This document shows, piece after piece, positions 55,499-64,000 of a DNA stretch of 64,000 nt. The position numbers and the translations under genes were made by a program. Positions within the stretch are counted from its first letter, which is position 1. Every line of letters begins with the position of its first letter. The notes under the pieces are model-generated. The model was not told where the DNA came from. It was given only the letters and a program-made list of their open reading frames with translations, and searched no databases. Source of the stretch: Odontocerum albicorne (taxonomy: Eukaryota > Arthropoda > Insecta > Trichoptera > Odontoceridae); contig OX463847.1 of the NCBI GenBank assembly GCA_949825065.1, forward strand, positions 39,962,831-40,026,830. Direction: 5' to 3'.

Positions 55499-55693
55499 GG
55501 GCCGCTGGTGAGCCATCCTTGCTATAAAATTTAGACACGATTCAATAGTACTGAAATTCTGCACTCTAGTGGGTCTTAGGAGAATGTCATACACTTGGTT
55601 TATGACATTATCCAAAGACCCACTAGAGTGCAGAATTTCAGTACTATTGAATCGTGTCTAGATTTTATAGCAAGGATGGCTCACCAGCGGCCC
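55499..55693. repeat. Palindrome with 79-bp arms
   Basis: The arms 55499-55577 and 55615-55693 are inverted copies with one mismatch (TTTAGACAC versus the inverse of GTGTCTAGA), separated by a 37-bp spacer. Each arm contains the hAT left end plus about 45 bp of flank including CACTCTAGTGGGTCTT. DNA of this kind can extrude as a cruciform or come from a fold-back repair event. Confidence 0.95.
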
Positions 55694-56727
55694 TCGAGCT
55701 GTTTTTTAAACCATAAAAATAACAATACATAATTGTTTAATTAAAAAAAATATATGGCATTTATTTAATTTTTATTTTTAAAAGCACTTGGACGACAAGG
55801 TCTCCAGAACATGCTAGCCTGTGTGGCTATAAATGAGATCACAAATCACGGACCGCCACCTAGCTGACATTCTGTGTTACTACTTTATCTACCAACCCAA
55901 ACCCAGATAGTCTGGTTAATGTGGCACAGTGTCAAGTCTAACATAGTTTTTATTATTATAAACGTTTTTAAAAATTGTCGTACTTTTTTCAAATATTGTA
56001 TAATTTCATTTAAAAAATTGTGTTATTTCATTTCAAATATTGTATAATTTCATTTCAAATATTATATAATTTCATTTCAAATATCGTTTAATTTCATTTC
56101 AAATATTGTATAATTTCATTTCAAATATTGTATAATTTCATTTCAAATATTGTATAATTTCATTTCAAATATTGTATAATTTCATTTCAAATATTGTATA
56201 ATTTCATTTCAAATATTGTATAATTTCATTTCAAATATTGTGTAATTTCATTTCAAATATTGTGTAATTTCATTTCAAACATTGTATAATTTCATTTCAA
56301 ATATTGTATAATTTCATTTCAAATATTGTATAATTTCATTTCAAATATTGTATAATATAATTCTTACTACATTTTTTCTGAGACCCATTGCAAAATACAC
56401 ATTTAAAAGTTAATAAAGGAAGTAACATGGTCGCCAAAAAAGTATTCAAATAATGATTTACCTGTACATAATTCATGGACAATATAATATAAGTTAATTT
56501 AATTTCATATTTATGCAGTTAATTCAAGAAATAATTCTTGTTTATTGCAATAATATGGTGATGAATAGAGTTGATAATAAAGCGTCGGACTTTAGACCCT
56601 GTTACCTTATTTTGAGGCATTCCAATTTTGATATACCAATTAATTTTAAAAAAAAATACACATCCGCCCGCAAGCCTAACCCAAATATCAGTTTTGGCAC
56701 GCGACTTAAAAAGGTTGGTATCCCCTG
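55671..56727 (+). mobile_element. Non-autonomous hAT-type element containing a 22-bp array
   Basis: The left end is CAAGGATGGCTCACCAGCGG. The right end is GGTTGGTATCCCCTG (inverse CAGGGGATACCAACC), preceded by TTTTGGCACGCGACTTAAAA, as expected for hAT subterminal sequence. The adjacent octamers are TTTTATAG (left) and CTCTAAAG (right), five of eight identical and both fitting the nTnnnnAn pattern. The mismatch is explained if the left end belongs to the rearranged unit described above. No transposase. The middle is occupied by a tandem array. Confidence 0.65.
56003..56356. repeat. 22-bp tandem repeat, about 16 units
   Basis: The unit is TATAATTTCATTTCAAATAT TG, highly regular, with a few units reading GTGTAATTTC or ATCGTTTAATTTC. 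It lies inside the hAT-type element. Confidence 0.95.
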
Positions 56728-56944
56728 CTCTAAAGCATTACAACAAAAACAAAAAGTTTGTTTAGAAACTTCCGTGTCCGAAAAATATCTAATGATATTG
56801 TGAGATGAGATAGAAATCGCAGATAACACAGGAAAGGTCATATAGAAAGGATGGCTAACACTAGAATTCCCTACTTGATACTGCATGAAATATCTGCAGT
56901 TAGTCACCTCAAAAGTAGACCTAAAAAGTGTTAACAAGTTTAAC
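56728..56944. other. No recognisable feature
   Basis: Spacer. The frames at 56513-56937 overlap the hAT end and have no motif. Confidence 0.55.
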
Positions 56945-57025
56945 GTAAAAATCAGACTGGAACTTGAACTTTTTGTAAAATATCTGATAAATCGAAGTCA
57001 AGCGTCTTACCAACTTGGCCACGTA
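56945..57025 (-). repeat. tRNA-derived SINE-like head
   Basis: The minus strand reads GTGGCCAAGTTGGTAAGACG, a good A box, then CTTGACTTCGATTTATCAG and a B-box-like AAGTTCAAGTTCCAGTC 50-55 bases further on. It has the spacing of a tRNA but poor stems. It is the best pol III-like candidate of the window. Confidence 0.45.
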
Positions 57026-57424
57026 TGTGCAAATGTATAAAAATCGCCAAGCTTTAACATTTCTCACTTTATAACTATTAATATTCAATATTTTTAAAAT
57101 TTATAAAATAAAGCTGTATAAAGTAGCTTTGTTTTAAAATGACTTAGGAAAAATACAACGGACATTTGTTATCAGGTTTTACAATATGATAAGAATTGTA
57201 CTATAGTTGTTATATAAACGTTAACCTTAATTTAACTGTCGATTTCGAAATTTCCCGTGGGTTTTAAAATACTCGTACAATCAAAGCTTTCTGGATTGTC
57301 AAATGTTTTCCGTAACAAATAAAATATTTATTATTTTAATATGCGGCGTTAAGTTTTTTCCTATATACCAAAGATTTGCTAATAAGGTTAAATTAACTGT
57401 CGAATATTTTTCTTATATATTTAT
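57026..57424. other. No recognisable feature
   Basis: AT-rich spacer. Confidence 0.6.
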
Positions 57425-57680
57425 ATATCATCACGCCATCCTCTGTTGGGCTAGGTAGAGAGAACAAAATGCCAAATTTTCCTATCACGACATACTTCCT
57501 TTGTTTCTTCAACATTCATACTTTTTATAGAAATCTTTCTGTTTTTCTTACTCTTTACATTTTTTTCTTTTCAAATTTCATTAAATTCGTCCCAATCAAC
57601 TTTTCTTGACCATATTTTATCACGTGTTATGTAATGCTTTCTTATATTATCCTCTTAATATATCCAAACTTATTTACTCC
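57425..57680 (-). pseudogene. LINE 3' end, YGSETW-type tail, copy j
   Basis: The plus-strand image of the terminus, CATCACGCCATCCTCTGTTG at 57429, is followed by GGTAGAGAGAACAAAATGCC, CCTATCACGACATACTTCCT and upstream blocks GTCCCAATCAACTTTTCTTG, AATATATCCAAACTTATTTA. It is decayed. Confidence 0.6.
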
Positions 57681-58116
57681 TAAACACACCAGATTTTTAG
57701 CTTTCATTCAGCTTTGATAATGACATTTTTTATCCTCAAACATTAACACGTCATATATGATTCTCAGTGCACGCATTAATTAGATTCCTTGCATTGATTT
57801 TCACACATATATTTTTTAAAAACATCAATGACAAGAAATAATCATAACACTAAGACTGGATTCACACGTAACTTGCTCACATGTATGGAATATCCACGTA
57901 TATCAACCAAAAGTCAAAATAAACCTCAAAAAAACTATTTGATTTGAGAAAAAGTGAAAAAAATATCTACACAAATTATTTTGTCAAACAATAAGTGTGT
58001 TAATATTAGTACTAGAGGATCTACCCCTGGCCGCTCTGCGGCTTTGCTCGTATTGACACTGCGCGCTTCTTTGGAATAGTTTAAAATGGTGGTTTTACAG
58101 AAAATATCGTATAATA
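57681..58116. other. Mostly featureless; carries one arm of a GC-rich inverted motif
   Basis: CTAGAGGATCTACCCCTGGC followed by CGCTCTGCGGCTTTGCTC (58013-58050) is partly inverted at 59663-59692 (GAGCGGCCAGAGGCGGAGCA CCTAG), on the other side of the fold-back mariner. These could be two halves of an older element that the mariner entered, or two members of one dispersed family. Confidence 0.45.
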
Positions 58117-58288
58117 TTGGGTGTTAACATAAGTTGTGTACTTTTTTATCCAATTTAAAACTGAGCACCAAAAGTAAAATAAAATGGTTAAGGTTATACG
58201 TTATTCGAAAGAAAATTTTCTGCTCGACAAGATATTGTGTTTGCTTTTACGTTACATGTATTATTTTATTTGATTACAAGCCTTCAAA

Positions 58289-58800
58289 ATGGAATGTCGA
58301 GTAGACGAAAGTGAGCATTTTCGACACCTCCTTCTGTTCGCGTTCAATCGAGGGAATAAAGCTGCCAAAGCTGCTCGCGATATTTGCGAAGTGTACGGTG
58401 AAGATGCTATTAATGAAAGGACAGCTTGTCGATGATTTTTGTGTTTCAAAGTCGGTATTTTCGACTTGAAAGACATGGAACGTTCCGGACGACCAGTGGA
58501 CTGCGATGAGGATAGCTTAAACCATATTAATCATGAAGATCCCCTTCAAACTGCCGTCGAATTGGCCGAGCAGATGAATTGTAGTAACATGACTGTATAC
58601 CGCCATCTTAAATTAATGGTAAAAGTCCAGAAGTTCGGCGCTTGGGTTCCACATGGTTTGAGTGAAAACAACAAAAATCAACATTCGACAATTTCTGCTG
58701 GTTTGCTCGCGCGTCATCGAGCTACGCATGGCCACAAGCAAAGGTTCCTTTACCGCATCATTACTGATGATGAAAATAGGTTTGAAAATGGTGATGAAAA
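58289..58800 (+). pseudogene. Mariner transposase N-terminal half (left arm and spacer)
   Basis: The ATG at 58289 opens MECRVDESEHFRHLLLFAFN, then KAAKAARDICEVYGEDAINE, with a Trp lost to TGA at about 58435 (R-stop-FLCF), KDMERSGRPVDCDEDSLNHI, DPLQTAVELAEQMNCSNM and TVYRHLK, the paired helix-turn-helix region. In the spacer it goes on with GAWVPHGLSENNKNQHSTIS, LLARHRATHGHKQRFLYRII and TDDENRF, where the usual TGDE(K/T)W with the first catalytic Asp has G to D and W to R-type changes. The catalytic domain beyond this point is absent. Confidence 0.88.
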
Positions 58801-58802
58801 AT

Positions 58803-59065
58803 GTTTGAAGGGGATCTTCATGAATAATATGGTTTAAACGGTCTTCATCGAAGTCCACTGGTCGTCCGGAACGCTCCATGTCTTTCAGGTCGAAATTACC
58901 GTCTTTGAAACGCAAACACCATCGACGAGCTGTCCTTTGATTCATAGCATCTTCACCGTATACTTCGCAAATATCGCGAGCAGCTTTGGCAGCTTTATTA
59001 CCTCGATTGAACGCAAACGGAAGGAGGTGTCGAAAATGCTCACTTTCGTCTACTTGACATTCCAT
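58803..59065 (-). pseudogene. Mariner transposase N-terminus (right arm, inverted)
   Basis: On the minus strand from the ATG at 59065: MECQVDESEHFRHLLPFAFN, then KAAKAARDICEVYGEDAMNQ, RTARRWCLRFKDGNFDLKDM, SGRPVDFDEDRLNHIIHEDP and LQT, where it meets the spacer. No stop is present within these 88 codons, so this arm is better preserved than the left arm (RRWCLR intact), and the arms have diverged since the inversion. Confidence 0.88.
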
Positions 59066-59236
59066 TTTGAAGGCTTGTAATCAAATAAAATAATATATGT
59101 AACGTAAAAGCAAACACAGTATCTTATAGAGCAGAATTTTTTTTTCGAATGAAGTATATCTTTTACCATTTTGTTTTACTTTTGGTGCTCATTTTTTAAT
59201 TTGGAAAAAATGGACACAACTTATGTTAACACCTGA

Positions 59237-59690
59237 TTTATTCTGAAATTTTCAGTTTTCTTATCATTCTCATTTATTTCATTTCAAAATTCATATTTTT
59301 ATTAAAAAAAAATTACGATCATTATATCAATTTTAAGATAACTCTAGATGTATAAAATGTATATATAATATTACAAATATTTTAGTCATTTAAGGTATTA
59401 AATTATTAAGTACTGAAATTTGTTATTTTATTTTTCCGTTGTACATACTTCTTCAAATAACTTTGGTATGAGAATTCCAAATCGCACTTCAAATCTAGCA
59501 TATTTTAATCGAATCGAATTTACTTAAATATTCAGAATTTCGAAATGAGCTAAAAAATTATATTTTTATATGTACTATTTAACGAATGGATGTTTATACT
59601 TACTATAAGATACTATTATCATTTACAAGGGGCGCAAAGCAACAATATATGTTAGGGTGCAGCTGCAGAGCGGCCAGAGGCGGAGCACCT
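59237..59690. other. Mostly featureless; carries the second arm of a GC-rich inverted motif
   Basis: AT-rich sequence ending with GCAGAGCGGCCAGAGGCGGA (59665-59684), described with 57681-58116. No coding. Confidence 0.5.
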
Positions 59691-60180
59691 AGTCTACATT
59701 TAATACATGTGATTCTATTAAATTCGGTGGAAATGCTTCTTTGGTGTTTTATTTTCTGGCAATATAGTGCAGTGCTCTGCAACCTTTTCTCACCTACGAC
59801 ACACCAAAATTCTTCCTAGAATTCCGCGGCACACCAAAAGCTAAAATATATAGGTATTAAATTAGGCATGAGTCTTCAGCGACGCGCATAAGGGTCATTT
59901 TTCTTTGTCTATGACTAATTTGGTGCGGCCATGGTGTGTACAAAGCACACTACGTAGTTTTCAACAGTTGGCACCAGTTATTGTGTATTAAATACATAAT
60001 GAAAAATTGTAAAATGTCAAATACTCGTACATTGAATTTGACTGCGGCACACCTGTATCCGGCTCACGGCACACCAGTGTGCCACGGCACACCGGTTGCG
60101 GAGCACTGATATAGTGTACAGTGCTTATTTTGCCCTAAGTAATATAATTATAGATAATACATTTATAATAAGTATTATAA
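59691..60180. repeat. Direct repeat of about 115 bp, first copy (interrupted by an hAT MITE)
   Basis: TACATGTGATTCTATTAAAT, TTGGTGTTTTATTTTCTGGC, then after the insert CCTAAGTAATATAATTATAG ATAAT. The second copy is at 60355-60480 (TACATATGATTCTATTAGAT, TTGGTGTTATTTCTAGCTGG, CTATAGTAATATAATTATAG). The second copy has no insert, giving a pre-insertion reference. Confidence 0.8.
59770..60108. mobile_element. hAT MITE with perfect 8-bp target duplication
   Basis: A 339-bp element with ends CAGTGCTCTGCAACC and the inverse of GGTTGCGGAGCACTG (one mismatch in 15). It is flanked on both sides by ATATAGTG (59762-59769 and 60109-60116). Internally CGGCACACC recurs several times near both ends (GACACACC, GCGGCACACC, ACGGCACACC), likely subterminal binding repeats. 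No coding. Confidence 0.95.
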
Positions 60181-60224
60181 TTATTGTCTGCCTTAGATCA
60201 AGGTATTTATGACTAGTAACATAA

Positions 60225-60310
60225 CTGTCGACGGCCTTAGTCTAACGGGTAGCATTTACTCCGAGCAAGCGGCCACTCAAGGCTTGATTCCTGATGAATT
60301 AATTAATTTA
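60225..60310 (+). repeat. tRNA-derived SINE-like head
   Basis: GACGGCCTTAGTCTAACGGG TAGCA carries an A-box-like element and CTCAAGGCTTGATTCCTGAT a B-box-like element about 45 bases apart, followed by GAATTAATTAATTTATTTTT. The 3' continuation resembles that at 33.3 and 47.55 kb. It is not a functional tRNA. Confidence 0.45.
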
Positions 60311-61859
60311 TTTTTACATTTCATAAGTTGATTCTATTTTTTACGTTTGGTATAATAATATATGTATAATACATATGATTCTATTAGATTCCGTAGAAAC
60401 GATATTTTGGTGTTATTTCTAGCTGGTAATAGTGTTCACTAGTTATTTCGCCTATAGTAATATAATTATAGATAATTATGGTTTACTTTCCAAGCGCTCT
60501 ATTTCCAATCTCTGTATACTTGGGAGGAGATCGAGGTCAACAATTTTGCCGAGACCGAAACCGTCAAAATAAGCAGACAATTGTATCCAAGTATTTCAGA
60601 ACACAATATAAACGAAGTTTATAAATCGGGCCTATATTATGCATTCACCGATACACCATCAAGCCGGATCTGTTTGCATCGAGCTTAATCTCAGTGAGAT
60701 ACCAACTTAAATTCACGTGTCTAAAAAAACTGATAAATTAAAGAAAAATAATAGTTTTCAAAAATAACACCGTCCAGACAGACAAACCTTTGTCTGATCC
60801 TTCTCTTTCTTTACTTGTTTCTTTCTCTTAGTCCTGTTATACGAGTATATGTTGTAATGATGGAATGTAATTAGCTTTTATTCTAAATTTTTATTCCTTG
60901 TATCTAGTTTTTCAAACTGTATTGTCTCTCAAATAATTATATAAAATATTGGGTCATTAAGTAAGTAGTTTTATATTTCTCCGACAGATGCTATTAGTAC
61001 AACATTTCCGTTTCTTATTCAGTCTAAATGTATCATATATTACTAATGAAGCGAGACGTTAAAAATCATATAATAGTATATTTGGAATTGAGGACGTTTA
61101 AACTGGCGCGGGCGTTGAGGTAATGCGCGTTCCATTTAGGGACTAATAACAAGTTTCGAGGTCTTCTCTACCATCTCACATACCCCCGTAGGACTAAATG
61201 GATTTAATTATGACCTCATTTAAGACACTTCATAAATCTCATTCTGCACAGAAAAAAGTAAGAACGATTATACTAGTCAACTTTGAAGATATCAAGATCT
61301 ATTGTATATCATATGTGAAAGGCATTTTGGTAAGGTCTGCTTTACGTATTTTGAATCGGACATGTACGTGTATGACATGCTGTCATTACAATAGGGTGGG
61401 CTAGTGTGGCATGAATAATGACAGTAATATTTCAACCCTGGTGATTCTCCCCATTAATTTCGTTAAATGAGAATAAAGAGGATATACAACTTTTCTCCTG
61501 AAACAGTTATTCAAGGTCGTTTCTTCGCAGAATCTTGAATCTCAGCGTCTTTCTTCCTCTTTCCGTTATATACTTAATATGCCTAGAGAATTAAGCTTAT
61601 ATGTCACCATAAATTCAAATGTGATGTCCATACCTTTGATCCCAATTACCCTCTCCAGCATCACAAAGTAATTAAATTAAACTCTGTAAGTATTTGGTTT
61701 CAAGAAACAATCAAGATTGTGTGATAACTGGTGTACTGACTTTTTTATATTAAATTAATGTTTATGATTGAAACAAAGAATCGTTTTATTTCATAGGTGG
61801 TTTATTTCGATATCATAAAAAATTCAATGATATAATAAATGAAAGATACACATCAAATG
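60311..61859. other. Contains the second 115-bp repeat copy; otherwise no recognisable feature
   Basis: The repeat lies at 60355-60480. The remaining about 1.4 kb is AT-rich without motif; the frame 61198-61404 is not supported. Confidence 0.55.
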
Positions 61860-63010
61860 GCTCCAAGAATTATCTTGTTACATACCACAGGAGGCAAAAA
61901 ACTCCCATCTTAAAGTGTTCTTTCATTGAGGTACAATTGAATGCATGAGATAAGCTAACCCCATAACTCATACTGTACACCTTGCTCTGTTAGATGTTGA
62001 GACATACGTTATACATGTGTAATGTCAACTTAACTCGATGTATTATGTTTAAATTTATGATCTCGTTGGCGGTCATCTATCCAAATTCAATAAAGATTTG
62101 GTATCACTAAATGGAAGGAAACTGCGAACGAGATAAATCGCCTGATATCGATTTGACCTTACGGGCAAGGATAACATACCCGAAACATTCCTCTCTAATC
62201 TATCAAGGGTCGCGCGTATGGTTATCTTTGCTTTAAATAGGACGCCATATCTGAGGCAGCATCATTATTCTTAAAGCCACTAAGATATTAACATCATCGT
62301 TATTATAATACTGTTAATATTATACTTCAATGTAATTCAATCTTCATACAAATAAAACTACACAGTTGAAATTCTAAAAGTGTTTTCGTTGCAAAAGGCC
62401 ATAACACATGTATAAATGCTTATGTAAACCTTGCGGCATACCGCTGGAGACAAAAACCTCAATACCTAAATGTAAATTTATGAATCCTATCTTAAAATGT
62501 ATTTTTCAGTGAGATACAATTGCATGCATGAGAGAAGTCAACCCCGTGACTCATACTGTACACCTTGCTCTGTTAGATGTTGAGGCGTACGTTATAAATG
62601 GAGAATGTTTATGTGAACATTGCGGCATACCGCTGGAGACAAAAAAATTCTTGAAGATAGGATTCATAAATTTACATTTACTGATCAGTAAATGTAAATT
62701 TATGAATCCTATCTTCAAGATTTTTTTCAGTGACATACAATTTAATGAATGAGATAAGTCAACTCCGTAACTTACAATGTAAACATTGTTCTTTTAGATG
62801 TTGAAGCATACGTTATAAATACAAAATGCTTATGTGAGCCTTGCGGCATACCGCTGGGGACAAAAAACTCAATAAATGTAAATTTATGAATCCTATCTTA
62901 AAGTGTTCTTTCAGTAAGATACAATTGAGTGCATGAGAGAAGTCAACTCCGTAACTCGTACTAACTCGCTTAGTTGTTGTGGCAGACTTTATAAATTAAG
63001 AATGCTTACA
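61860..63010. repeat. Degenerate tandem family, about 4 units of 190-240 bp
   Basis: Blocks recur in the same order: GTACACCTTGCTCTGTTAGATG (61978, 62558; decayed at 62790), TTGCGGCATACCGCTGG (62432, 62616, 62846), AAATTTATGAATCCTATCTT, and CAATTG-x-x-TGCATGAGA (61930, 62518, 62925). Spacing is irregular and the units are diverged. The 74-codon frame 62528-62752 (with CEHCGIPL) is not conserved between the units. Confidence 0.8.
62642..62727. repeat. 86-bp near-perfect palindrome
   Basis: Centred on CTGATCAG (62681-62688). The inner 72 bp are perfectly self-complementary; each outer end adds A6/T6 after one mismatch. It contains ATAGGATTCATAAATTTACA and its inverse. It lies within the tandem family, where the inverted half is the block that normally occurs once per unit. 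Confidence 0.95.
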
Positions 63011-63299
63011 TCTATATGAATTACTTCAATTAACAAGTTTAATGTTTTCAATTGTTTGTAATTTGAAGAACTATTTTTTTGAATCCTTAAGATAAATGTA
63101 GTTTTTTTTTCTGAATTTCTAATAAAAGGTATACTTAGCAATGACAACGTTTCATAGGTTTACTGATTCTATTATTAAAAACAGTGTAAAAATTCTAAAT
63201 AAGTCTAAGAAAACTGTATTAGATCTGTTCTAGTGAAAAAATAAGAAAAACAAGATTAAAGCATGTGCTGGTATCAAAAGGTATGGTTTTGAATCGGAA
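63011..63299. other. No recognisable feature
   Basis: AT-rich spacer. Confidence 0.6.
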
Positions 63300-63545
63300 T
63301 TAGGAAAGTTCGATGATAAGTGATAATGGAGATAGAATATTCGAAGTATGCTTGAACAATGATCTTTTGGAGTCAAATACACTTTTTACAGTGCAAATGC
63401 GAGTGAGAAGATGATCAAAAAAAGTATGGTTGAATAAAGTGAAGATATTCTGAAAGAACGAAACGTTGAAAGTTTGAGAAACAGTGAGATGGTGTATGGA
63501 TGTGGAGGAACTTAAAAGCATTTGTCGAGTTTGATAACTATATTT
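63300..63545 (+). pseudogene. LINE tail remnant, decayed (copy k)
   Basis: AAAAAAAGTATGGTTGAATAA-type, GTGAAGATATTCTGAAAGAA, CGAAACGTTGAAAGTTTGAG AAACAGTGAGATGGTGTATG and GATGTGGAGGAACTTAAAAG parallel the final blocks of copy i (VWL...VNDILRERNVRS..NRNSCMRRCMDVEE). The terminus is lost. Confidence 0.6.
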
Positions 63546-64000
63546 GATAAAAAGCTTTTTATTTAGAGCTAACACAGGTTTGATAAATAGCTTTTTATTC
63601 CATTATTTATAAACTGTTTAACTACTTTATATGAAAATTTATTATTTTTACAGTCAACAATATGAGTTTATAAATGTAAAATCCTGCAGTATTTGGATTT
63701 GGTATTCATCAAAAAGGTAACGTTTCTTTGTCTGTCAAGATTGTGAGTTTGCTGAAGTGGAACAGTTTGCACAAATGACAATTAAATTTAAAAAAAGAAA
63801 ATATTCGTAACGTTGTTTAACACACGTTCTTTTAGGGGAGTTCCAAAAATGTATGTAAGGCAACTATTATGTACAAGTACAAAAATACGTTCAAATGAAA
63901 AAGGACCTGTCTGAGCTTGCTGGAAATTTAATCGAAGACGAAGTGTAAAGCAATGCACAAGACAATTCCAAACATTTTAGAACTATCTCGTTTTGGGCTT
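63546..64000. other. No recognisable feature apart from a short dispersed repeat
   Basis: The segment 63687-63780 is related to 33466-33545 (GATTGTGAGTTTGCTGAAGT). Otherwise AT-rich without motif. Confidence 0.5.

Larger units (their letters stand above)
58117..59236. mobile_element. Fold-back mariner with about 435-bp inverted arms
   Basis: The left end TTGGGTGTTAACATAAGTTG follows a TA at 58115-58116. The right end is the inverse of the same 5' end (TCAGGTGTTAACATAAGTTG), not a distinct 3' end. Both arms run from the terminal repeat through the 5' UTR and the first about 90 codons of the transposase: the left arm to 58551, the right arm from 58803. The 251-bp spacer holds unique plus-strand coding beyond the arm. 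The structure is a 5' half joined to an inverted 5' half. A transcript would form a hairpin of about 430 bp. Confidence 0.92.

Overview
This window looks like repeat-dominated, non-genic nuclear DNA from an arthropod, most likely an insect. It is AT-rich and has no bacterial-style operons, no rRNA, no convincing functional tRNA and no intact host gene. The coding signal I can recognise is almost all from transposable elements: a non-LTR reverse transcriptase, Penelope-type GIY-YIG endonuclease remnants, three D34D mariner copies, a second mariner lineage, piggyBac-type elements with TTAA ends, hAT-type ends, and several unrelated Tc1/mariner-like transposase tails. The insect assignment is an inference from this repertoire; the species cannot be named from the sequence.

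Layout. 1-8.4 kb: the RT core of a non-LTR element open to the window edge, abutting a 198-bp (TA)n tract; remnants of a second non-LTR family; a duplicated 176-bp unit; a piggyBac-like MITE; a fold-back MITE; an AT-rich dispersed element; and a short LINE insertion with a visible 29-bp target duplication. 8.4-15 kb: a Penelope-like element, a rearranged mariner, a deleted mariner, and Penelope 3' ends in both orientations with a 32-bp repeat. 16-25 kb: a piggyBac deletion derivative keeping both coding ends, two more TTAA MITEs, a second deleted mariner, a 63-bp satellite with a chance 301-codon frame, and an unknown TIR element. 26-37 kb: LINE tails, Penelope ends, decayed transposases, a second fold-back MITE, small tandem arrays and a third mariner. 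37-47 kb: a LINE 3' end with poly(A), a 2.7-kb satellite of 79-bp units that arose inside a LINE tail, an LTR-like block, 33-bp and 44-bp arrays, and a TIR element with a transposase remnant. 48-60 kb: two more TTAA MITEs, a LINE split by a MITE, an hAT/LINE/hAT palindromic rearrangement, a fold-back mariner with arms of about 435 bp, and an hAT MITE with a perfect 8-bp target duplication. 60-64 kb: a degenerate tandem family containing an 86-bp near-perfect palindrome, plus LINE debris.

The parts do not form a pathway. They record successive waves of transposition, internal deletion, inversion and local tandem amplification. The most unusual objects are the fold-back mariner (58.1-59.2 kb), the satellite born from a LINE 3' end (38.8-41.5 kb), the homogeneous 63-bp satellite (21.7-22.6 kb) and the hAT/LINE palindrome (54.8-55.7 kb). 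Family names rest on motifs read by eye, without any database search.
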